Source of the DNA: JANYLN01 sp041687575 | GTDB lineage: Bacteria > Planctomycetota > Phycisphaerae > UBA1845 > JANYLN01 | Direction of reading: 5' to 3' | Assembly: GCA_041687575.1 (NCBI GenBank) | Contig: JAWLBS010000362.1 | Location: 1-5,037 of the forward strand | DNA: 5,037 bases | Shown: in pieces, positions 1 to 4,708 of the stretch | How positions within the stretch are numbered: the stretch's first letter is position 1 | How the letters are laid out: the number at the start of each line of letters is the position of its first letter | Translations under genes and position numbers: made by a program | The notes under the pieces: model-generated | The model's input: only the letters and a program-made list of their open reading frames with translations | The model's database searches: none | What the model was told of the DNA's origin: nothing

Positions 1-456
1 GAGCATCTCGTCGGCCAGCTTCGTCAGCTGCCGAACGACCTGCTGGTCGACTGGTCCGCCCGCGCGGGGGTCGACGGCCTGGTTCAGCAGGCGCCTGGCT
101 TCGACGAGGTTGCCGCCGGCAATCGCGGACGAGACCTCGGCCAGGGCGACCGATGCGGTCGGGTCGGTTTCGGGCTGATCAGTCGCGGCGGGCCCCGCCG
201 TCGTCGGCTGGGTCGCGGGGGCAGACGGTGCGGCGGCCGGGGCGACGGCAGCGGGCACCGCGGCAGGCTTGGGGGCCGCCGCCGGTTTGGGTGTAACGGC
301 GGTCGGGGCGGGCGACTGCGTGGTCGCGAGCGTGGTCGGCGGCGTCTCGCCGATGTCCTCTGCGGCCGATCGCCACCACCAGATGGCGACGGCGGCGACG
401 GCAATGGTTGTCGCGGCCAACAGCAACCGGCTTCTCGTCTGGCGCATCCTTGCCAT
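1..456 (-). CDS. N-terminal part of a membrane-anchored protein with an Ala/Pro-rich linker (partial)
   Basis: Reading leftward from the ATG at 456-454, the frame stays open for 152 codons to the window edge, so the C-terminus is missing. An AAGGAG ribosome-binding site 6 nt upstream supports this start. Residues 1-10 are basic (MARMRQTRSR), 11-28 form one hydrophobic segment ending in WWW, and 29-30 are Arg-Ser: a signal anchor with most of the protein outside the cytoplasm, or an uncleaved N-terminal membrane helix. Residues 35-102 are a low-complexity Ala/Pro/Thr/Gln linker that probably spans the periplasm. Residues 103-152 look helical (LAEVSSAIAGGNLVEARRLL, then a second helix ending LTKLADEML) and resemble one TPR-like helical pair. 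Planctomycete proteins of this type often continue into a LysM or peptidase domain, but that part is outside the window, so no function is assigned. The gene call is firm and the role unknown. Confidence 0.8.
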   Translation of the reverse strand, partial: MARMRQTRSRLLLAATTIAVAAVAIWWWRSAAEDIGETPPTTLATTQSPAPTAVTPKPAAAPKPAAVPAAVAPAAAPSAPATQPTTAGPAATDQPETDPTASVALAEVSSAIAGGNLVEARRLLNQAVDPRAGGPVDQQVVRQLTKLADEML

Positions 457-462
457 GACTGA

Positions 463-468
463 CTCCTT
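463..468 (-). promoter_or_regulatory. Ribosome-binding site of the anchored protein
   Basis: AAGGAG on the minus strand ends 6 nt before the ATG at 456. It selects this start over the in-frame ATG three codons later (447-445), which has no such site. Confidence 0.7.
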
Positions 469-612
469 GTGTGAATCCTGCATGCCACGAGGCGGCCGGT
501 CCGGAAACATCGCCCCGGCGTGGCCATACACGCCCCATTATCCCGATCCGCCCGGAGGGGTAAGATAACAACCATCGCCGATTCTGGCCAGCGGGTGGAG
601 CAGACGACCTTC

Positions 613-641
613 CGCAGATTTCGCAGATGAACGCAGATGAA
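613..641. repeat. 10-nt tandem repeat, CGCAGATGAA type
   Basis: Three consecutive units are visible: CGCAGATTT (613-621), CGCAGATGAA (622-631) and CGCAGATGAA (632-641). The period is about one helical turn. The same unit with A changed to G recurs at 798-817. Similar short-period CGCAGATGAA or ACGGATGAA runs are, to my knowledge, common intergenic repeats in many environmental genomes, and no function is established. Confidence 0.75.
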
Positions 642-708
642 CAACAGCAAGGGCCGTACCCGCCGCGGATGAAGGCGAGGTTGGTGGATCAACGGCAACA
701 GTACTGCA

Positions 709-764
709 GGGGTCAGGGGTCAGGGATCAGGGGTCAGGGATCAGGGGTCAGGGGTCAGGGGTCG
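709..764. repeat. Heptad tandem array (GGGGTCA / GGGATCA), eight units
   Basis: Eight contiguous 7-nt units occupy 56 nt. In order the types are GGGGTCA, GGGGTCA, GGGATCA, GGGGTCA, GGGATCA, GGGGTCA, GGGGTCA, GGGGTCG. The only internal variation is GT versus AT at positions 4-5 of the unit. A period of 7 does not preserve a reading frame, and no gene crosses the array. Two further units (GGGATCA at 965-971, GGGGTCC at 972-978) directly follow the palindromic repeat at 931-963, which links the two families. The G-runs at regular spacing could form a G-quadruplex, but that is speculation. Confidence 0.9.
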
Positions 765-797
765 ACAACCACGGCAACAACAAAAGATGATATTGGC

Positions 798-817
798 CAC
801 GGATGAACGCGGATGAA
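798..817. repeat. Second copy of the 10-nt repeat (CACGGATGAA, CGCGGATGAA)
   Basis: Two adjacent 10-nt units, CACGGATGAA (798-807) and CGCGGATGAA (808-817), match the units at 613-641 except for A/G at position 4 and the second base of the first unit. Together the two sites define a CGCRGATGAA family. The second site is followed directly by ACGGCAAC (817-824), a short word that also occurs at 692-699 and 771-778. Confidence 0.7.
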
Positions 818-852
818 CGGCAACGGCAGGGGACAGGCTAGAGGGTACCCAA

Positions 853-890
853 CTTCGCCGAACGACGGCTACGCCGGGCAAGCAGGTGAC
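853..890 (+). repeat. Dispersed palindromic repeat, copy A
   Basis: The repeat reads CTTCGCC, six bases (GAACGA), CGGCTACGCCG (866-876), then GGCAAGCAGGTGAC. The 11-nt core is itself a small hairpin, CGGC-TAC-GCCG. The same arrangement with the same 6-nt spacing is found at 931-963 on this strand and at 2156-2181 on the other strand, so it is a real repeat family. The outer stem of this copy is partly broken. Confidence 0.8.
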
Positions 891-930
891 AGCAAACCGG
901 GTTTCGGGTGTCGTAACGGCAGGGGGCCCG

Positions 931-978
931 GCTTCGCCACACGACGGCTACGCCGTGGCGAGCAGGGATCAGGGGTCC
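931..978 (+). repeat. Dispersed palindromic repeat, copy B, with heptad tail
   Basis: GCTTCGCCAC (931-940) pairs with GTGGCGAGC (955-963) except for one bulged T, enclosing the inner hairpin GGC-TAC-GCC (946-954). The core CGGCTACGCCG lies at 945-955. The copy runs directly into GGGATCA and GGGGTCC (965-978), units of the type in the 709-764 array. This is the best-formed hairpin of the three copies. Upstream, TTCGGGTGTCG (903-913) recurs at 994-1004, so the copy sits between short direct repeats. Confidence 0.8.
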
Positions 979-1019
979 GGGGGCAAGTGTGAATTCGGGT
1001 GTCGCGGTCCTGCCCCAAC

Positions 1020-1042
1020 GAGCCGCGACCGTGAGGAAGCGG
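1020..1042. repeat. Hairpin-forming element (CCGC ... GCGG)
   Basis: CCGC (1023-1026) can pair with GCGG (1039-1042) around a 12-nt loop, within a GAGCCGCGACCGTGAGG type sequence. It resembles a short intergenic motif I associate with planctomycete genomes, but I cannot confirm this without a search. It lies immediately before the denser hairpin cluster at 1098-1256. Confidence 0.45.
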
Positions 1043-1097
1043 TATTCCCGCAGGCAGGGCGGATGCCACAGTCGCAGCTGTTGCCGTGGTCGTTCGA

Positions 1098-1256
1098 GCC
1101 CCGCAAGGGGCGATCTGAAACACCGCTGTGGTTGCCTGTTCCCGCTGCTCGCGTCCCGCCAGGGACGACCGAACGTAGCCCCGCCTTTCAAGGCGGGGGA
1201 CGCTGGGCCCCAAAGGTTTGGGCCTATGTCTTTGTTGTTGAGTCCCGTCAGGGACG
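1098..1256. repeat. Cluster of five small hairpins with related loops and tails
   Basis: Five stem-loops lie within 159 nt. H1 is GCCCC (1098-1102) / GGGGC (1107-1111), loop GCAA. H2 is CGTCCC (1152-1157) / GGGACG (1162-1167), loop GCCA. H3 is CCCCGCC (1179-1185) / GGCGGGG (1192-1198), loop TTTCAA. H4 spans 1205-1225 (GGCCCCAAA / TTTGGGCC with one bulged C). H5 is GTCCC (1242-1246) / GGGAC (1251-1255), loop GTCA. H2 and H5 share GTCCCGYCAGGGACG. H1, H2 and H5 are each followed by a short tail ending in GAA (GATCTGAA, ACCGAA, GCTGAA). The array ends 44 nt before the stop of the minus-strand zinc-ribbon gene. It could be a REP/BIME-like element, a structured RNA or a transcript-end structure. 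Confidence 0.75.
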
Positions 1257-1299
1257 GCTGAAGTGCCCGAGAATCACGCACCGGCGACCACGCCGCGCC

Positions 1300-2064
1300 T
1301 CAACCAGCCAGCAGCAGCGCGAGGATCACCACCCATACCGGCCACCAGAACGGGTTCGAGATCACGCACCACAACGCCCGCCACCGACTGCCCCGACAGA
1401 TGAGCAGGCCGCCGTGATAGAGCGTCACCGCCCAGAGGACGTTGGCTGCCGCCGCGCAGGCCAGCAGCGCCACCACGATGGCCTCGCCACTGGGGCTCGA
1501 CCGAATCGTGTCGGAGACAACGGCCGCGGCCGACGCCAGCCCGAACCCGATTCCGCCCCATGTCAGGCTGTACGTCGTCACGCCCCAGGCGCCGATCAGG
1601 CGACTCTGGGCATCCTCCGGCCGGGTGACGATTCTGCAGAGGCCGCTGTGCAGCAGCACGAGCAGGAGGACCGCGAGCAGCACAGGCAACGCCATAATCA
1701 GCGGCGAAGCTGCTTCAAGCGGCCACCCGATGATCGGTGGAAGCACGATCATCGCTGCCGCCCACAGGGCCATCGTGGGCAGGTCGTCGCCGTCGGGGCC
1801 GGGGCTGAGCCGCACCTGCGGCATCGACCAGAATGCCACCGGGTGCCGCAGGATCGTCGGGATGACCCAGCGGAGGGGCGGACCCTTCATACCGTACTGC
1901 TCGTACTGCCGACGCAGCTCCTCGAAATCGACCACCAGCCCGCACTCGGGGCACCGCCGCTCGGTCAGGCCCCGCAGGTTGTAGCCGCACTCGGGGCAGT
2001 CGATGTCCATGTCGTTGATCGGGGCCGGTTCGGCCTGCGGCTGATTTGCGGTTCCTTCGGTCAT
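1300..2064 (-). CDS. Zinc-ribbon membrane protein, about five transmembrane segments
   Basis: This complete 254-residue protein starts MTEGTANQ. The ATG at 2064 is chosen because AAGGA lies 9 nt upstream; a frame-open ATG at 2109 would add 15 residues with no support. Residues 1-20 are polar. Residues 21-43 form a CPECGYNLRGL...RCPECG zinc ribbon with Cys 23, 26, 38 and 41 as the likely metal ligands. A short acidic/basic helix follows (residues 46-58). Hydrophobic segments lie at about 97-117, 120-143, 156-184, 194-216 and 235-253, with the ribbon probably on the cytoplasmic side. The arrangement resembles Yip1-like or other uncharacterised ribbon-plus-membrane proteins frequent in planctomycetes. 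Substrate and role are unknown. It is transcribed away from the barrel gene and has no operon partner here. Its promoter was not identified; the upstream region carries palindromic repeat copy C. Confidence 0.85.
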   Translation of the reverse strand: MTEGTANQPQAEPAPINDMDIDCPECGYNLRGLTERRCPECGLVVDFEELRRQYEQYGMKGPPLRWVIPTILRHPVAFWSMPQVRLSPGPDGDDLPTMALWAAAMIVLPPIIGWPLEAASPLIMALPVLLAVLLLVLLHSGLCRIVTRPEDAQSRLIGAWGVTTYSLTWGGIGFGLASAAAVVSDTIRSSPSGEAIVVALLACAAAANVLWAVTLYHGGLLICRGSRWRALWCVISNPFWWPVWVVILALLLAG

Positions 2065-2073
2065 GATGACGCT

Positions 2074-2078
2074 TCCTT
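2074..2078 (-). promoter_or_regulatory. Ribosome-binding site of the zinc-ribbon protein
   Basis: AAGGA on the minus strand lies 9 nt before the ATG at 2064 and decides this start against the upstream in-frame ATG at 2109. Confidence 0.6.
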
Positions 2079-2137
2079 GTAACCCGAACGTGCACCAGCT
2101 TCGCGCCACGCAAAGGTTTCCCGGATCGGTCGCAGTT

Positions 2138-2210
2138 GTTTCACCTTGCCTGCCCCGGCGTAGCCGTTGTCTGGCGAAGCCGGGTCACCCGGTCACCGTG
2201 TCACCTTGTC
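2138..2210 (-). repeat. Dispersed palindromic repeat, copy C (inverted), with 8-nt GTCACC units
   Basis: Read on the minus strand, the element is GGCTTCGCC (2181-2173), six bases (AGACAA), then CGGCTACGCCG (2166-2156): the same order and spacing as copies A and B. On the plus strand it is flanked by 8-nt units ending in TCACC: GGGTCACC (2182-2189), CGGTCACC (2190-2197), GTGTCACC (2198-2205), and GTTTCACC on the other side (2138-2145). Copy A also ends in GGTGAC, so the flanking units belong to the family. It sits about 75 nt upstream of the zinc-ribbon start, where it might influence that gene's leader or promoter. Confidence 0.8.
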
Positions 2211-2332
2211 TCGGTGCCTTGCGTGGCCTTCGACGGTTCCGGTTGTCGCTACCGGCCGCGCCAGGTTCACGGTGGCGATATGCGGCTGCAGCTGGCATTG
2301 TACCCGTCGTAGGCGCCGGCGGGAACGGCTCG

Positions 2333-2338
2333 TATACT
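2333..2338 (+). promoter_or_regulatory. Possible -10 element of the barrel gene
   Basis: TATACT matches the sigma-70 -10 consensus at five of six positions and lies 40 nt before the ATG at 2379. No good -35 hexamer is found 16-18 nt upstream, so the promoter call rests on the -10 alone. Confidence 0.35.
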
Positions 2339-2366
2339 GGCAGTCCAATCGAACATGCCTGTTGCT

Positions 2367-2372
2367 GGAGGA
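2367..2372 (+). promoter_or_regulatory. Ribosome-binding site of the barrel protein
   Basis: GGAGGA lies 6 nt before the ATG at 2379 and decides that start over the ATG at 2355, which has no ribosome-binding site. The convergent sulfatase gene has the same hexamer at the same distance. Confidence 0.75.
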
Positions 2373-2378
2373 CGTCGC

Positions 2379-3188
2379 ATGGCTCTGGATATGGTCCGGC
2401 TCGGTTCGGTGCAGGTCTCCCGGCTGGCGATCGGCGGCAATCCGTTCAGCGGGTTCAGCCACCAGGGCGCCGGGCGCGACGCCGAGATGCGCCGCTACTA
2501 CACGTGCGCCCGCATCAAGGAGACGCTCCGCAAGGCCGAGGCGGCTGGCATCAACACCTTCTTCGGCCGCGTGGACAACCACGTCATGCGGATGCTGGAG
2601 GAGTACTGGGACGAGGGCGGGACGATCCAGTGGTTCGCCCAGACCGCCAGCGAGCGCGAGGACTACCTCCGCAACATCCGCGCGGCTGGCTCGGTCGGCG
2701 CCAAGGGCTGCTACCTGCACGGCGGCCAGACCGACTACTACTTCCACCGCGGCGAGACGGACCGGTTCGCCGGGGCGCTGGCGACGATTCGCGAGTGCGG
2801 CATGGCGGCCGGCTTTGCGGCGCACAACCCCGAGCCGCACGAGTGGATCCGCGACCACCTCGACCCGGACTTTCAGCTGACCTGCTACTACGACCCGAGC
2901 CCGCGGACCGACAAGCCAGACCACGTGGCGACCGAGCACGAAAAGTTCGACCCCGCCCACCGCGACCGGATGGCCGAGACGATCCGCACGCTCAAGGCCT
3001 CAGCGGTGCATTACAAAGTCCTGGCAGCGGGCCGCACGCCGGCCGAGCAGGCGTTCGAGTACGTCGCCAGGGTGATCCGCCCGCAGGACGTGGTGCTGGT
3101 GGGGTTCCACCTGGGGGATGATCCGGAGCTGATCGAGAAGACGGTGGGGCTGTTCGAGCGGGTGGTGCAGCCGGCGGTATGCGGCTGA
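2379..3188 (+). CDS. Aldo/keto-reductase-like TIM-barrel protein of unknown activity
   Basis: This complete 269-residue protein starts MALDMVRLG, with GGAGGA 6 nt upstream; it has no signal peptide and should be cytoplasmic. Residues 5-25 (VRLGSVQVSRLAIGGNPFSG) match the usual opening of aldo/keto reductases, a G-x-x-V-S-x-L strand. Residues 57-68 (AGINTFFGRVDN) correspond to the barrel strand that normally carries the catalytic Asp and Tyr. Here the Asp is displaced to 66, followed by Asn-His instead of Tyr. Residues 83-90 (IQWFAQTA) replace the strand that carries the catalytic Lys, and no Lys is present. The His of YLHGG (114) is kept. The end (VVLVGFHLGDDPELIEKT, 238-255) resembles the phosphate-binding and closing region of the fold. 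It is shorter than a typical 310-330-residue reductase. A redox role is therefore doubtful; an isomerase or lyase-like role is possible. It converges on the sulfatase. The fold assignment is moderate and the activity unknown. Confidence 0.8.
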   Translation: MALDMVRLGSVQVSRLAIGGNPFSGFSHQGAGRDAEMRRYYTCARIKETLRKAEAAGINTFFGRVDNHVMRMLEEYWDEGGTIQWFAQTASEREDYLRNIRAAGSVGAKGCYLHGGQTDYYFHRGETDRFAGALATIRECGMAAGFAAHNPEPHEWIRDHLDPDFQLTCYYDPSPRTDKPDHVATEHEKFDPAHRDRMAETIRTLKASAVHYKVLAAGRTPAEQAFEYVARVIRPQDVVLVGFHLGDDPELIEKTVGLFERVVQPAVCG

Positions 3189-3206
3189 GGCGTTTGCAGC
3201 GCCTCA
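3186..3206. terminator. Palindrome carrying both convergent stop codons, possible bidirectional terminator
   Basis: TGAGGCG (3186-3192) and CGCCTCA (3200-3206) form a perfect 7-bp stem around TTTGCAG. The TGA at 3186-3188 ends the barrel gene and the complement of 3206-3204 is the TGA of the sulfatase, so each stop codon opens one arm. Neither strand has a T-run after the stem, so it is not a classical intrinsic terminator. It may act with Rho or simply protect transcript ends. Confidence 0.45.
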
Positions 3207-4616
3207 CCACAGCGCCGTCGGAACCTGGTTGCTCAGCGGTTGGAGCTTTGTCACGTCGTAGGTGCAGTCGGTGCGGCCTTGCAGGTGCGCCGCCATCCGC
3301 TCGCGCAGGGGGCACAGCAGCTTCTCGTCGCCGGACAGGTCCCGCAGCTCCTGCGGGTCGTCCTGCATGTCGAAAACCTGCTCCTCGTTGGTCACGGCGT
3401 ACCAGATGTACTTGTAGCGACCGGCCAGCACGAAGTGCGAGGCGTGCTTGCCGCCGGCGTGCTCGCCGTGCAGGTCGTCGCGGACTGCACCCGCCTCGCC
3501 GCGGACGATTGGCATGAGGCTGCGGCCGTCCACGCCGTCCGGCACGTCGACGCCGGCCAGGTCGCAGAACGTCGGCAGGATGTCCTCGAGGCAGACGAGG
3601 GCATCGCTGGTCCCGCTCGGCAGGTCCACGTTGCGGCCGGAGATGAAGAACGGCACGTGCGCTGAGCCCTCGTACGCCAGCGACTTGCGGAACAGGTGAT
3701 GGTCGCCCAGCAGCTCGCCGTGGTCGCTGGTGTAGATGATCCACATCGGTTCGCGCATCCGGTCGCTGCCATAACTGTAGAACGCCTCCAGCAGCCGCTG
3801 CACCTGGTCGTCGACGTGGTCGATCAGCCCGTAATAGCCCGCCGTCGCCTGCTGGATCTCCTCCAGAGAGAACGGGCCGTTCTTGCTATCCGGGGCGACG
3901 CCCGGGCGGACCGGCTCGTCGGGCACCCACTCGCCCATGGCCGGGCGGAACCGGTCCATGATCCGCACGTACCGGTCGAAGTAGGCCTGCGGCGGCACCA
4001 GCGGCGGGTGCGGCGCCCAGTAGCTCAGGTGCAGAAAGAACGGGCACGACGGGTCGCGCTTGCGGAGGAACTCGATCGCCTGGCTGGTGACCCAGGTGCT
4101 GTGGTGGTACCACTCGTCCATCGGCCACGGCCGGGCGACGCGGCTGTTGCCGTTGATCCCGTGCACCTGCGGCGGCGCCTTGACGCCCTGGTCTTTGAGC
4201 CAGTCGACGTAGTCGTTCTCCTTCTGCCAGGCCGAGTCCGGCCGGTCAGTCGGGGCGTTGCTCAGGATGACGTTGTCGAACCCGAAGCGGCGGCGCTGCG
4301 GCATCTGGTGGAGCTTGCCGACCAGCTGCGTCTGGTAGCCGGCGCGACCCAGCAGGCCCGGCAGGGTGAACGCCGGGTTGAAATTGTCCTCTTCGCTGTA
4401 GCCGACGAGGCCGTGGGTGGCGGGGGCCTGGCCGGTCAGGATCGTCCGCCGCGCGGCGATGCAGCTCGGGCAGGTCGTGTAGCCGCGGGAGAAGTTCACG
4501 CCGCGGGCGGCCATCGCGTCGAGGGTCTGGGTCTGCAGGTCGGGGTTGCCGTTGATGCCGAGGCCGTCGTAGCGCTGCTGGTCGGTGGTGATCAGGAGCA
4601 GGTTCGGGCGGGCCAT
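3204..4616 (-). CDS. Sulfatase (alkaline-phosphatase superfamily), C-x-A-x-R type
   Basis: This complete 470-residue protein starts MARPNLLLITTDQQ, with GGAGGA 6 nt upstream; an in-frame ATG at 4661 would add 15 residues but lies on the promoter. Such enzymes hydrolyse sulfate esters using a formylglycine made from an active-site Cys. Metal-binding residues appear at the start (TTDQQ, Asp12) and in YTSDHGE (Asp298, His299). The modified residue is predicted to be Cys52 in C-I-A-A-R (52-56), followed by TILTGQ; the family usually has Pro where Ala54 lies. Other conserved sites are GKLH (Lys101, His103), APHPP (His203) and the Lys of FRKSLAYEG (311). Length fits arylsulfatase and choline-sulfatase-like enzymes. 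There is no signal peptide, so it should be cytoplasmic, which implies an imported or small substrate. The maturation enzyme is not in the window and the substrate is not identifiable. It has its own promoter and converges with the barrel gene. Confidence 0.95.
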   Translation of the reverse strand: MARPNLLLITTDQQRYDGLGINGNPDLQTQTLDAMAARGVNFSRGYTTCPSCIAARRTILTGQAPATHGLVGYSEEDNFNPAFTLPGLLGRAGYQTQLVGKLHQMPQRRRFGFDNVILSNAPTDRPDSAWQKENDYVDWLKDQGVKAPPQVHGINGNSRVARPWPMDEWYHHSTWVTSQAIEFLRKRDPSCPFFLHLSYWAPHPPLVPPQAYFDRYVRIMDRFRPAMGEWVPDEPVRPGVAPDSKNGPFSLEEIQQATAGYYGLIDHVDDQVQRLLEAFYSYGSDRMREPMWIIYTSDHGELLGDHHLFRKSLAYEGSAHVPFFISGRNVDLPSGTSDALVCLEDILPTFCDLAGVDVPDGVDGRSLMPIVRGEAGAVRDDLHGEHAGGKHASHFVLAGRYKYIWYAVTNEEQVFDMQDDPQELRDLSGDEKLLCPLRERMAAHLQGRTDCTYDVTKLQPLSNQVPTALW

Positions 4617-4622
4617 GTATCG

Positions 4623-4628
4623 TCCTCC
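4623..4628 (-). promoter_or_regulatory. Ribosome-binding site of the sulfatase
   Basis: GGAGGA on the minus strand ends 6 nt before the ATG at 4616 and fixes this as the start. Translation from 4616 also makes the protein begin directly at the first strand of the sulfatase fold. Confidence 0.8.
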
Positions 4629-4659
4629 GGGGTCCGGGTTCGTTTTGCGGTACCGGTGC

Positions 4660-4689
4660 AATGTAGATGGGACGGGGGCGAGGTGTCAA
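4660..4689 (-). promoter_or_regulatory. Sigma-70-type promoter of the sulfatase
   Basis: On the minus strand a perfect -35 TTGACA (4689-4684) is followed, after 18 nt, by TACATT (4665-4660), which matches four of six -10 positions. Transcription would start near 4653 and leave a leader of about 37 nt containing the ribosome-binding site. The -10 overlaps the ATG at 4661, which argues against that longer start. Confidence 0.55.
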
Positions 4690-4708
4690 TGCCGCAGTGA
4701 TGCAGGGC

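Larger units (their letters stand above)
457..1299. other. Long non-coding region, a mosaic of small repeats
   Basis: This 843-nt gap lies between the start of the leftmost minus-strand gene and the end of the zinc-ribbon gene. Open frames that cross it show no recognisable protein character: they are Arg/Pro/Gln-rich and run through repeats or antisense to the neighbouring genes. From 457 to 612 I see only the ribosome-binding site of the leftmost gene and weak AT-rich promoter-like words. From about 613 to 1256 it holds successive repeat families, listed separately: 10-nt units, a heptad array, palindromic repeats and hairpins. The short word ACGGCAAC recurs between them (692-699, 771-778, 817-824). 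Confidence 0.75.
2065..2378. other. Divergent intergenic region
   Basis: These 314 nt separate the starts of the minus-strand zinc-ribbon gene and the plus-strand barrel gene. They hold both ribosome-binding sites, an inverted copy of the palindromic repeat with 8-nt GTCACC units (2138-2210), a small hairpin CCGGT (2239-2243) / ACCGG (2251-2255), and a possible -10 element for the barrel gene. No coding sequence is supported. Confidence 0.7.

Noticed and set aside
537..542. GATAAT on the minus strand as the -10 of the leftmost gene
   Set aside because: It matches five of six -10 positions, but no acceptable -35 lies 16-19 nt upstream and it is 80 nt from the start codon, so I did not annotate a promoter.
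84..698. 204-codon minus-strand frame at the left end
   Set aside because: It is a shifted reading of the anchored protein's gene, almost all Arg/Pro/Ser, and it starts inside repeats. The frame starting at 456 has a ribosome-binding site and a membrane anchor.
1098..1256. CRISPR array
   Set aside because: The repeated units are short hairpins of differing sequence and spacing, not identical 25-37-nt repeats with unique spacers, and there are no cas genes.
886..2082. 398-codon plus-strand open frame across the repeats and the zinc-ribbon gene
   Set aside because: It runs through the hairpin cluster and then antisense to a gene with a zinc ribbon and membrane segments. Its translation is Arg/Pro/His/Gln-rich with no fold, and there is no ribosome-binding site.
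2239..2255. CCGGT/ACCGG hairpin as an operator or riboswitch
   Set aside because: The stem is only 5 bp with a 7-nt loop, which is common by chance at this GC content, and no further structure supports it.
2063..3121. 352-codon plus-strand frame overlapping the barrel gene
   Set aside because: It is a shifted reading of the barrel gene preceded by repeat sequence; the in-frame barrel protein has a strong ribosome-binding site and family-like strands.
3696..4700. 334-codon plus-strand open frame opposite the sulfatase
   Set aside because: It is antisense to a gene with clear sulfatase motifs. Long mirror frames are expected in GC-rich genes, and the translation is Val/Ala/Arg-rich without motifs.
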